From an uncultured Pelagibacteraceae bacterium (GTDB taxonomy: Bacteria > Pseudomonadota > Alphaproteobacteria > Pelagibacterales > Pelagibacteraceae): DNA of 35,382 nt. The notes below the pieces were generated by a model. The model saw only the letters and a list, made by a program, of their open reading frames with translations, was not told where the DNA came from and did no database searches. The stretch lies in the NCBI GenBank assembly GCA_902566805.1, contig CACFKJ010000008.1:1-35382 (forward strand), read 5' to 3'. Position 1 is the first letter of the stretch, and each line of letters starts with the position of its first letter. The position numbers and the translations under genes are program-made. Positions 19,550 to 28,275 of the stretch are shown here, in pieces.

Positions 19550-20593
19550 TTATAATTTAATTGTAGTTAAATGACCCATCTTCCTATTGTTTTTAATTTC
19601 TTTTTTTAAATAATCGAAGAAAAACTCACTATCTTTAAAGTTTTTGTTTCTATAGTTTGAAATTTCATCACCTATCAAGTTCTTCATATTTGCATCGTGT
19701 AATTTTTTAACTTTGATTTTTTCTAGGCCACATATAGCCCTTATATGATTTTCAAATTGACTAATATTATGAGAATTTATTGTTAAGTGTCCTGAATTAT
19801 GCACTCTAGGAGCAATTTCATTTAAATAAAGATTATCATTTTTATCTATAAAATATTCTACACATAATGTTCCAATATAATCAAGTTCATCAGCAACTAT
19901 CGTTGCATGATCAATAGATAAATTTGAAATCTTTTCGCTGATGTTGGCTGGAATTTTTGAAGTTCTTAGAATTTGATCCTCATGATGATTTTCTATAGGT
20001 TCATAAATTTCGAATTTTTGGTGTCCAAATCTTGTAATAATTACTGATATTTCTTGTTTTAATTTTACTAATTTTTCTAGAATATAATCTTTACTAAAAT
20101 CTATATTTAATCTTTCTAAATCTTTTACATCGTTAATTTTAAATTGTCCTTTACCATCATATCCCAATGTAGTGGTTTTTAGTATTCCTGGAATTAAATT
20201 TACATTAGATCTTAATTCATTTTCATTTTTAACACCTACGTATGATGTCGTCCTAATATTTAATTTGTTAACAAAATCTTTCTCAGAAAGTCTATTTTGA
20301 ATTATTTTATTAATTCTAGGTTTTGGTAATACTTTCTTTACTTCATTTATTAGTTTTAATGTTTCAACAGGTATATTTTCAAATTCAAAAGTAACTAAAT
20401 CTACTTTGCTAGTAAATAAATTAATTTTTTCTTGATCGTCATATTCTCCAAAAATAAATTCGTTACAAAAATTTCGAGCAGGAGCATTTTCATCATCAGA
20501 AAAAATTATTGTTTTTATGTTTAGCTTTTTTGCTGCCGTACATAATAAACTTCCTAGTTGGCCACCACCAATGATTCCTAAATTTTCAACCAT
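19550..20593 (-). CDS. purK: 5-(carboxyamino)imidazole ribonucleotide synthase
   Basis: LGIIGGGQLGSLLCTAAKKL, GILKTTTLGYDGKGQ, EIAPRVHNSGHLT; directly follows purE. Confidence 0.95.
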   Translation of the reverse strand: MVENLGIIGGGQLGSLLCTAAKKLNIKTIIFSDDENAPARNFCNEFIFGEYDDQEKINLFTSKVDLVTFEFENIPVETLKLINEVKKVLPKPRINKIIQNRLSEKDFVNKLNIRTTSYVGVKNENELRSNVNLIPGILKTTTLGYDGKGQFKINDVKDLERLNIDFSKDYILEKLVKLKQEISVIITRFGHQKFEIYEPIENHHEDQILRTSKIPANISEKISNLSIDHATIVADELDYIGTLCVEYFIDKNDNLYLNEIAPRVHNSGHLTINSHNISQFENHIRAICGLEKIKVKKLHDANMKNLIGDEISNYRNKNFKDSEFFFDYLKKEIKNNRKMGHLTTIKL

Positions 20594-21088
20594 TTACCTT
20601 GGTTTTTTGTTCACAGCTTTAGATTGTTTTTTTCTCCAAAGATTTAAATTTTTTTTTATTTTTAAATCACTCAAAGAAATTATTGATGCAGCTAATAAAC
20701 CAGCATTTATTGCTCCATCTCTACCTATTGCAACCGTTCCAACAGGTATCCCCTTAGGCATTTGAACAATTGAAAGCAAACTATCAAGCCCTTTTAATTT
20801 TTTACTCTCTATTGGAACGCCTATGACAGGTATTCTTGTTATTGCAGCTATCATTCCTGGAAGATGTGCCGATCCTCCGGCTCCAGCAATTATTACAGAA
20901 ATGTTATTTTTCTCTGCAGTTTTTGCAAATTTATACATTCTATCTGGTGTTCTGTGTGCTGATACAATTTTTGACTCATGCTTTACTTTTAATATTTTAA
21001 GTACTTCAGAACAATATTTCATAGTTGAGTAGTCTGACTGACTGCCCATAACTATGGTTACTTTACATTGATTTTTTTTATGAGACAT
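20594..21088 (-). CDS. purE: 5-(carboxyamino)imidazole ribonucleotide mutase
   Basis: [54 protein letters not shown]. Confidence 0.96.
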   Translation of the reverse strand: MSHKKNQCKVTIVMGSQSDYSTMKYCSEVLKILKVKHESKIVSAHRTPDRMYKFAKTAEKNNISVIIAGAGGSAHLPGMIAAITRIPVIGVPIESKKLKGLDSLLSIVQMPKGIPVGTVAIGRDGAINAGLLAASIISLSDLKIKKNLNLWRKKQSKAVNKKPR

Positions 21089-21137
21089 TTATATCTTTTA
21101 ATATCAAATATTTGCCTACTAATATATATTTATTCTT

Positions 21138-22109
21138 ATGAATTATAAAATTGATAATTTACAGTACTGCAATTGGTCTAGGGAAGTATTCGAAATTAAT
21201 CGTGAAGCAGGATTAGATGCTGTTCATGTTACTGTAGTTTATCACGAAGACTATAAAGAGTTTCAAAAAAAAGTTGAAGAATGGAACAATTTGTTCAAAA
21301 ATAATAAAGATTTAATTTTTTTAGGTAAAGATTTTAAAGATATCGAAAAAGCAAAGAATGAAAATAAAACAGCGATATTTTTTGGTTTTCAAAATTGCTC
21401 TCCTATAGAGGACGATATTGAATTAGTGGAAAAAGTTTATGAATCTGGATGTAGATTTATGCAACTCACATATAATAATCAATCCCTTTTAGCGACCGGA
21501 TGTTACGAAAAAAATGATAGTGGTGTTACAAACTTTGGTAAAGAAGTAATCAAAGAAATGAACAGACTGGGCATAGTTGTAGACATGTCCCATTCTGCAG
21601 AGAAAAGCACATACGATGCAATTGAGCTTAGCCAAAAACCTATTGCTATTACTCATGCTAATCCAAATTTTTGGTATAAAGCTATAAGAAATAAATCTGA
21701 TGAATTATTGAAAACTTTATCAGACAGTGGAGGAATGTTAGGATTATCTTTATATGCTCACCATTTAAAAGATAAATCAGATTGTACAATTGAAAGTTTT
21801 TGTGAAATGGCTGCTAGAACAGCAGAAATAATGGGTGTAAAAAATATAGGTATTGGATCTGACCTTTGTTTAAATCAGCCTGACAGTGTAGTTGAATGGA
21901 TGAGAAATGGAACGTGGGCTAAAACAAAAAACTACGGAGAGGGAACAAAAGAAAAATCTGGTTTTCCAAAACAACCAGAATGGTTTACAGACGCAAGAGG
22001 ATTTAAAAATATAGAAAATGGATTAATTAAAATTGGATTTAGCATCCAGGAAGTTTACGGTATATTAGGAAATAATTGGTTTAATTTTTATAAAGGTATT
22101 CACAAATGA
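21138..22109 (+). CDS. M19 (renal/membrane dipeptidase) superfamily protein, atypical
   Basis: M19-like core: FFGFQNCSPIEDDIELVEKVYESGCRFMQLTYNNQSLLATGCYE, GIVVDMSHSAEKSTYDAIELS, PIAITHANP, NIGIGSDLC, GNNWFNFYKG. The protein begins MNYKIDNLQYCNWS, so no canonical N-terminal DxHxD is present. Confidence 0.82.
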   Translation: MNYKIDNLQYCNWSREVFEINREAGLDAVHVTVVYHEDYKEFQKKVEEWNNLFKNNKDLIFLGKDFKDIEKAKNENKTAIFFGFQNCSPIEDDIELVEKVYESGCRFMQLTYNNQSLLATGCYEKNDSGVTNFGKEVIKEMNRLGIVVDMSHSAEKSTYDAIELSQKPIAITHANPNFWYKAIRNKSDELLKTLSDSGGMLGLSLYAHHLKDKSDCTIESFCEMAARTAEIMGVKNIGIGSDLCLNQPDSVVEWMRNGTWAKTKNYGEGTKEKSGFPKQPEWFTDARGFKNIENGLIKIGFSIQEVYGILGNNWFNFYKGIHK

Positions 22110-23767
22110 AAGTGCAACTAAGAGAGCCAAAATTTGTAATGAAATTATCAAAACTAGGTTCCTTTCATCAAACTAAATTATCTTTTTTAAGATCTTTTTT
22201 AAATGAATTTAAGGATTGGAAATATAAAAGAGATTTGTTTGATTTAGATGAATATGGTTATGGTAGAGCGGTATATTCATTTCAAAAAAAAAAAAGAATT
22301 TATTCTTTAGTTTGTTTTGCAAATAAAATAAATGATGATGAAAGATCAGACAGAGTTATTGCAACAAAATGGGATGCTGCATTCACTTTACATGATGGGA
22401 TACCAACTAAACTTGACCTAGACCGTTTATCGGAAAACGTACCAAAACAAGAAGTTGGAAGAGTTTCTTATAAAGAGCTCACTCTTTCAAGAGCAAATAA
22501 ATCTTTGAGAATTTTTGAACATGTTGTTGAAAGTTTATCTAATGGAGTTCAACCAGATAAAAATATTTTATCTAAAGTTGGTTATTTATATAGAACGACA
22601 GCAGTCTATGGATCAGGTAAATTTGGCCTCGCAGATAGATTTAGAATTAAGAATAGAAAAGAAATAAATGGACCTTTTAGATTAGAAATGATGCTAGTTT
22701 ATTTAGTTAGGCAATTTACTTTTGACCAAGTAAATCATATTGCAAAAAATAAAAATCCAAAAAAAGCAGTTGAACTAGATCCAGATATTTGCAGAAATTT
22801 GGGAATTGGCAATTCAACTGGACTTGGCATGGCACCTTTTATTGTAAATCATCCAACTCTCTTGAATAATTGGATACTTGCTAAAGAGACAGTACTTAAA
22901 AAAATTAGAGAAATTAAAAATGTTGACCCAAAAGAATTAGAATTATTTAGAAATTGTTTAATAAAATCTCAAAAAAATATTGAAAACTGGAAAACTGAAA
23001 GTGAATTTCAAATAAAAAAAATTAATGAATTAAAAATTGATTTAGAAAAATTTTCTAAATATCTAAATAATCAATTAGATATTAATAAAGAATATTTATT
23101 TAATGATATATATAATTGGGCCGAGAATAATTTAACTGATGAAGGTATAGAATATATTGTATCTTTAATGATGGAGCCTTACGATAATATAGTTAAACCA
23201 ATGATAAATGAAATGAGCTCTGACGAAGATGAATATTTTGAAATTCCTACAAGTAGAACTATTCAAGAGCTTAGAAATATTTTGGAAAATAATTACTCAG
23301 AAATATTAAAAATTGATTTTTCAGATAAGCAAAGTAATCAAAATTTTTGGTTTATTTCAAAAAATAAAGAAGAACCAAGACTGGCTGATAGATATTTGCA
23401 AAAAGGATCTGAACTGGAACAACCTTTAGCAATAGCAAGAGATATTAAAAGGCTATATCAAAAAATATCTAATGAAAAAAATAGCTCGTCAGTCGGGAAT
23501 TTTTTAATTAAAAATAGTGAACTTAGACATGTTGTAAGAAGAGCATTTATTGTAGAGAAATTTCCCTATGCTGAAATTCAAGACAATATTATTGGTTCAA
23601 AATTAATCCCAATTGATATGTTGAGATTAAAATTATCTTTCTTTGGTGCTAATAAATTTGATCCAAGATCAGATAAATGGTTAAGAATATGTATGTTCCA
23701 AGGTGCTCCACTTCCAAATGAGCTTAACTCATTTAGCGAACAGTGGATTTATAATTCATTAAATTAA
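22106..23767 (+). CDS. Conserved-looking hypothetical protein (553 aa)
   Basis: Long ORF translationally overlapping both neighbours (ATGA with the M19 gene; TAATG with the next gene). No signal peptide or assignable catalytic motif recognised. Confidence 0.8.
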   Translation: MKVQLREPKFVMKLSKLGSFHQTKLSFLRSFLNEFKDWKYKRDLFDLDEYGYGRAVYSFQKKKRIYSLVCFANKINDDERSDRVIATKWDAAFTLHDGIPTKLDLDRLSENVPKQEVGRVSYKELTLSRANKSLRIFEHVVESLSNGVQPDKNILSKVGYLYRTTAVYGSGKFGLADRFRIKNRKEINGPFRLEMMLVYLVRQFTFDQVNHIAKNKNPKKAVELDPDICRNLGIGNSTGLGMAPFIVNHPTLLNNWILAKETVLKKIREIKNVDPKELELFRNCLIKSQKNIENWKTESEFQIKKINELKIDLEKFSKYLNNQLDINKEYLFNDIYNWAENNLTDEGIEYIVSLMMEPYDNIVKPMINEMSSDEDEYFEIPTSRTIQELRNILENNYSEILKIDFSDKQSNQNFWFISKNKEEPRLADRYLQKGSELEQPLAIARDIKRLYQKISNEKNSSSVGNFLIKNSELRHVVRRAFIVEKFPYAEIQDNIIGSKLIPIDMLRLKLSFFGANKFDPRSDKWLRICMFQGAPLPNELNSFSEQWIYNSLN

Positions 23768-24375
23768 TGAAAAGTTATAGCGAAATAGACACTACAGTAA
23801 AAAGAGCGAGCAAAGCTATCGGATTTTCTTGGGGAGACTCTGAAGAAATTGGGAAATGTATAAGATTACTCGAAATGTTAGGAATTTCTGGAGTAAGAAA
23901 TTTAAATAGTTACTTCAAGGTATATAACAAACAAAAGTTTCAAAACATTAATTTAATTTCAAAAGATAACTCTTCATCAATACCATATTGTCCAATTTCA
24001 GCTGGTTTGAACTTTTTAAATCAAATATCGCATATGGAAGAGCTAAGTGAAATTTCAATTAGTAATATTGCTTACCCAGTTCTTTTGATACCTTTTATAA
24101 GTCGCGCATCTTATATTTCAGGAAAGAAAATACTATTGAAAATTGATGGACAAAACTTGCTATTAAATTTTAATCAATCAATATATTCAAATTTTTCAGG
24201 TAAAGATGTATTAGAAAAATCAAAGTCTATAAATATTAAATTTCTAGAAAATGTAAATTTATTTTCAGAAGATGAATGGAAAGAGTTATATAAATTATCA
24301 GAAGATACATTCGTCGAGGAAAGTGATGAACTCAAGGAAGTAGCTGCAGGAGCAGGTCTAACAGATAATGACTGA
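23767..24375 (+). CDS. DUF3726-like hypothetical protein
   Basis: N-terminus YSEIDTTVKRASKAIGFSWGDSEEIGKCIRLLEMLGISGVRNLNSYF resembles the recalled DUF3726 pattern (E...A..AARGAG..WG.AEE.G...RWL). Family call is from memory. Confidence 0.6.
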   Translation: MKSYSEIDTTVKRASKAIGFSWGDSEEIGKCIRLLEMLGISGVRNLNSYFKVYNKQKFQNINLISKDNSSSIPYCPISAGLNFLNQISHMEELSEISISNIAYPVLLIPFISRASYISGKKILLKIDGQNLLLNFNQSIYSNFSGKDVLEKSKSINIKFLENVNLFSEDEWKELYKLSEDTFVEESDELKEVAAGAGLTDND

Positions 24376-24538
24376 TAATTCTGATTTTAAACAAGTAAAA
24401 GAAAATGACTTGAAAGACCTAGATAATATTTGTGAAGAATGTAAAAAAATAGATGAAACGGTTTCTCAAAATCTTATTTTAAATAGTTTCAAAGTATGTG
24501 ACTCTTGTAAAACATCAAAAACATTATTTCCTATTTAG
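24368..24538 (+). CDS. Small Cys-pair (possible zinc-ribbon) protein, 56 aa, below ORF-track cutoff
   Basis: ATG overlaps the previous gene's stop by 8 nt: MTDNSDFKQVKENDLKDLDNICEECKKIDETVSQNLILNSFKVCDSCKTSKTLFPI*; CxxC...CxxC pairs. Confidence 0.6.
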   Translation: MTDNSDFKQVKENDLKDLDNICEECKKIDETVSQNLILNSFKVCDSCKTSKTLFPI

Positions 24539-25080
24539 CTAATATTACTTACTGGTAGAGCATTCATTCTGCTCATTACAAATGAAATAGATAAAAAAGC
24601 AATAATCAGAAAAGATAAAAATACAATTCCAAAAGATTTCAAATTAGATTTCAAATTTAAAATTTGCTTTAAAGAAATAATTAGTGATGCAAATATCCAT
24701 AATTGAGTTAAAAATATTATTGGTATAACAAACTCTGGAGTAACAGCAAAAAACCTTAGTATTCCAGGTGCATGTGCATATCCAACAGCGATAAGTACTT
24801 TTTTAAATGGAATTCTATTTTCCTTGTCAGAAAATAATTTAACGCCAATTACATAAACTAATATGGACCAAATAAACCAAGTAAATATTGCTGTAAGACC
24901 TGAAACACCAATTGATGTTTTTATAATAGTGTTTGCTGCTACTGCTCCAGCAACACCATCAAGTATCATAACTAACCCAGCAAAATATATTCCTGCTTCA
25001 CCAAAATATTTTGCCTCTCTGTATAAAGATCTATCCAATTTAATTGATCTAACTATAATATTTAAAAATTGTGCAAACAT
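24535..25080 (-). CDS. YIP1-family-like integral membrane protein
   Basis: Multiple TM segments; YREAKYFGEAGIYFAGLVMILDGV and FKKVLIAVGYAHAPGILRFFAV resemble bacterial YIP1-domain proteins. Confidence 0.65.
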   Translation of the reverse strand: MFAQFLNIIVRSIKLDRSLYREAKYFGEAGIYFAGLVMILDGVAGAVAANTIIKTSIGVSGLTAIFTWFIWSILVYVIGVKLFSDKENRIPFKKVLIAVGYAHAPGILRFFAVTPEFVIPIIFLTQLWIFASLIISLKQILNLKSNLKSFGIVFLSFLIIAFLSISFVMSRMNALPVSNIS

Positions 25081-25145
25081 TAATTTGTTTCCTAAATTGA
25101 CTAGGATAAGTAATTATTAAATGATTAATAAAGATTATGCAAATG

Positions 25146-25172
25146 TTGTAGGGGGAATATACCCCCCTACAA
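25146..25172. terminator. Strong GC-rich stem-loop 3' of the minus-strand GcvT-like gene (probable terminator / mRNA 3'-end hairpin)
   Basis: ttgtaggggg-aatatac-ccccctacaa: perfect 10-bp stem, 7-nt loop, about 10 nt beyond the stop of 25183..26541. No clear U-tract. Confidence 0.6.
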
Positions 25173-25182
25173 AGAATACTGG

Positions 25183-26541
25183 TTAGCCTTTTACAACTTC
25201 TCTTGTGTTTGCGTTGAAAGACTCTTTAAAAGGTATATCTACTACTACTGCATCAACAGGCGTGCCAGGTGTATCAGAATATTTAGCTGGTAAATGTACT
25301 TTATATTTGGTCCCAACTTTCCCTTTTGGAAAACCATTTGCATTTAATGTTCCATCAAATGGCACATATCCCATAGCTATATTTTGTTTTTTTTCTGGGT
25401 GATACCAAGGAGATGTGATAAATCCAACAGGATCTCCTCCATCTGCATTAGAAATCAACCAAAAGTCAGGAGCATATTCTTCAATTGGCTTTCCACCCAA
25501 TTCAAGTCCTACTAATTGTAGTTTGTAAGGTTTTTTACCTGCTTTAATTTCTGCACCCATTTTTTCTAAAGCTGCTTTTCCTACATAGTCAGATTTTTTA
25601 TTCCATTCTCCTTTTCCAGATAAAGAAACTTGATATCCTAAATTACATTGAAAAGGATTATGCTGATGGTCCATATCTTGACCCCATGAAAGAATCCCTG
25701 CTTGAATTCTTCTATGATGTGCAGGTGCAATAACCATTAAATTATGTTTTTTTCCAGCTTCAAGTACTGCATTCCACATATCATCCGCATATAAAGTTGC
25801 ATCTCTTAAATAAATTTCATATCCAGCTTCTCCTGAGAAACCAGATTGAGAAATTACACAACTTCTACCAGCAACATTAACTTCTGCTAATCCGTAGAAT
25901 GGCATATTATCTAGATCAACTTGATCGCCAAGTAAATCTTTCATTAAAGCTTTTGATTTAGGTCCTTGAATTTGTACAGGACAAGCATCAATTTCTTCAA
26001 TAGTACAATTAAATTTTCCATCATGGTTTACACCTTGAAGATACATACCAATATCAGAGTCTGATAGTGAAAACCAAAATTCATCTTTTGAAATTCTAAG
26101 AAGAATTGGATCATTTAAAACTCCACCATAAGCATTGCATAAAATTACATACCTTGCTCTCATTGGTGAGATTTTTGTTGCATCTCTAGTTATTACATAA
26201 TCAGTAAATTTTTCTGCATCTGGTCCTTTAACTCTAATTTGTCTTTCAACCGCAACATTCCACATTGTTACGTGATTAACAATTGCATCATATTCAACCA
26301 TTGCTCCACCATCTTCAGGTTTTACATATCCTCTTGGATGGTAAATTCTATTGTATACTGTCGCTCTCCAACATCCAGCTTGCATCGATAAATGCCAGTA
26401 AGGTGATTTTCTTACTCTTGTTGAAATTAACATCTCAACTTTTGTAGGCCCACTTTGTCTTAAGTTATATGGAACTTCTCGATCAGATTGATCCACAGAA
26501 GTTGCATGTTTTAGTTTTGTATAGTCAAATTCGTTAGACAT
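25183..26541 (-). CDS. GcvT/DmdA-like THF-dependent aminomethyltransferase/demethylase family protein, substrate unknown
   Basis: GcvT-type motifs: VERQIRVKGPDAEKFTDYVITRD, PMRARYVILCNAYGGVLNDPILLRIS, VQIQGPKSKALMKDLLGD, SQSGFSGEAGYEIYL, DYVGKAAL, LVGLELGG. The N-terminal ISTRVRKSPYWHLSMQAGCWRATVYNRIYHP recalls the DmdA-type opening. Confidence 0.85.
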   Translation of the reverse strand: MSNEFDYTKLKHATSVDQSDREVPYNLRQSGPTKVEMLISTRVRKSPYWHLSMQAGCWRATVYNRIYHPRGYVKPEDGGAMVEYDAIVNHVTMWNVAVERQIRVKGPDAEKFTDYVITRDATKISPMRARYVILCNAYGGVLNDPILLRISKDEFWFSLSDSDIGMYLQGVNHDGKFNCTIEEIDACPVQIQGPKSKALMKDLLGDQVDLDNMPFYGLAEVNVAGRSCVISQSGFSGEAGYEIYLRDATLYADDMWNAVLEAGKKHNLMVIAPAHHRRIQAGILSWGQDMDHQHNPFQCNLGYQVSLSGKGEWNKKSDYVGKAALEKMGAEIKAGKKPYKLQLVGLELGGKPIEEYAPDFWLISNADGGDPVGFITSPWYHPEKKQNIAMGYVPFDGTLNANGFPKGKVGTKYKVHLPAKYSDTPGTPVDAVVVDIPFKESFNANTREVVKG

Positions 26542-27262
26542 ATTTGTTCTCCATCAACCACTTGTTAGTTTCCTTCAAGCCGCCGAATGTATAAATGTGG
26601 AAGAAATCAGTATGCGATTTAACTTTCCCAATTAAATCATTAGGGTCTCTAGGTTTCATTAAATCTAATGCCTTACTAAAATTAGATTTAAGAAAGTTTA
26701 AGGAATTTTTAGCACCTACAATATTAGCAAATTTTATTAAGCTAGTTATTTTTAGTGGTCCAGTAATTCCCACATGTACTGGAACTGTTTGTTTAGAAAT
26801 GAAATCTATGATTAACTGAGTATCTAATAACCATTGAGTTACTATATAGTCAGCGTAAGGCTTTTTATCTTTCATAGCTTTCTCCAATTTGGAATCGGAT
26901 ATATCAGGACTCCCCTCCGGATGTCCAGCGATTCCTATCTTGATACCCTCAAAATAACCGGTCTCCAAAAGCTGAATTGAACTATCAAATTTTCCAATTG
27001 GCTCTCTACTTCCACCTATTACAAGAACTTGCTTCACACCCCCATCTTTGCACCTAGCAACATACTCTTTAAGTTGTGCATCATTTTCAATAGATCTAGC
27101 TGGAAAATGAGGTATTGGATTACAACCTTTTTGAACTAATTTAATCGCTTGATCAGAGGTTTCTTTATAGTCACCCCCTGGAAGCATAGTAACATATACA
27201 TCTTTTAATGATGGTAAAGTGTCTAAGTCAGTTTTAGGCCCAATTTCTAAAGAAAAATTCAT
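26534..27262 (-). CDS. Compact methylenetetrahydrofolate reductase-like (MetF family) protein
   Basis: MetF-like landmarks: FSLEIGPK (cf. FEFFPP), IPHFPAR, QVLVIGGSREPIG, IAGHPEGSPDI, ADYIVTQWLLD (cf. TQFFFD), HVGITGP, FHIYTFGGLKETNKW. Only 242 aa. Confidence 0.8.
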   Translation of the reverse strand: MNFSLEIGPKTDLDTLPSLKDVYVTMLPGGDYKETSDQAIKLVQKGCNPIPHFPARSIENDAQLKEYVARCKDGGVKQVLVIGGSREPIGKFDSSIQLLETGYFEGIKIGIAGHPEGSPDISDSKLEKAMKDKKPYADYIVTQWLLDTQLIIDFISKQTVPVHVGITGPLKITSLIKFANIVGAKNSLNFLKSNFSKALDLMKPRDPNDLIGKVKSHTDFFHIYTFGGLKETNKWLMENKYV

Positions 27263-27325
27263 TATTGGATATTTATTTATTTTAAAATATCTGTCTATAA
27301 AAATCGAGATTATGCGATAAGAAGA

Positions 27326-28210
27326 CTACTTCTTCATTCCTCTATGCTTTTGTATTCTCTTACCATATTGTTGAGCAGCCCTATCAAAAATTATGGCTAA
27401 AGCTACTATCGCGAGTCCATTAAATAGACCTAGAGCAAGATATTGGTTTAAAACAGCTCTTAAAATAGGGACTCCTAGACCTTTAACTCCTATCATGGAT
27501 GCAATAACAACCATCGCTAAAGCCATCATTATTGTTTGGTTTACACCCGCAAAAACAGTTGGAAGAGCCAGAGGTATTTGAACTGTTCTTAATTTTTGTA
27601 ATTTTGTTGCTCCAAAGGCTTCACTAGCTTCAATAGTCTCTTTATCTACTTCTCTTATACCTAGATTTGTTAATCTTATTATTGGAGGGACTGCATAAAT
27701 ACAAATAGCAATTAACCCAGGCACTTTTCCAATTCCTAGTAACATTAATATTGGAATCAAGTAAACAAAACTTGGAATAGTTTGCATCATATCTAGAATA
27801 GGTAAAACTGATTTTTCAACTCGATCGGAACGTGCCATTAATACCCCAACAGGAATACCTACGGCCATACATATGATTACGCAGACTGTAATTATTGCTA
27901 CTGTAGCCATACAATCTTTCCACATTCCAAAATAACCTATTAAAAAAAATGATATTGCCGTTCCTAAAACAAGCTTCCAACTTCTTGATGCAATCCATGC
28001 TAGTCCACAAATTACACCTATTATTATTGGCCATGGTGAATTAATCATTAGTTTTTCTAGCCATACTAAAAAATATAGTAATGGATCAAAAAATGCTTCT
28101 ATTCCATCACCGTAAGCTTTTGAAAAATCTCTAAAAGCAAAGTCTATGCTTTTTCTGAACTCAGCAAGTTCAGCACGTTTCATTACAGGAAATTTAGTAA
28201 AAAATTCCAT
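27326..28210 (-). CDS. ProW/OpuAB-like ABC permease (single domain)
   Basis: ILDMMQTIPSFVYLIPILMLLGIGKVPGLIAICIYAVPPIIRLTNLGIREVDKETIEASEAFGATKLQKLRTVQIPLALPTVFAGVNQTIMMALAMVVIASMIG. Confidence 0.93.
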   Translation of the reverse strand: MEFFTKFPVMKRAELAEFRKSIDFAFRDFSKAYGDGIEAFFDPLLYFLVWLEKLMINSPWPIIIGVICGLAWIASRSWKLVLGTAISFFLIGYFGMWKDCMATVAIITVCVIICMAVGIPVGVLMARSDRVEKSVLPILDMMQTIPSFVYLIPILMLLGIGKVPGLIAICIYAVPPIIRLTNLGIREVDKETIEASEAFGATKLQKLRTVQIPLALPTVFAGVNQTIMMALAMVVIASMIGVKGLGVPILRAVLNQYLALGLFNGLAIVALAIIFDRAAQQYGKRIQKHRGMKK

Positions 28211-28225
28211 TTAATTCCTAAAAAA

Positions 28226-28257
28226 TTAACGAGCCTATTTAGTTATAGGCTCGTTAA
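28226..28257. terminator. Intercistronic stem-loop between binding-protein gene and permease gene (attenuator / RNA stabiliser candidate)
   Basis: ttaacgagcctat-ttagtt-ataggctcgttaa: perfect 13-bp inverted repeat, 6-nt loop; followed on the minus strand by a short T-run. Confidence 0.7.
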
Positions 28258-28275
28258 AAAATTAAGTTTTATATT

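Noticed and set aside
27816-28034. 72-aa same-strand, alternate-frame ORF inside the permease gene
   Set aside because: Alternate frame of a conserved permease; low-complexity N/R/C-rich translation with no initiation signal seen.
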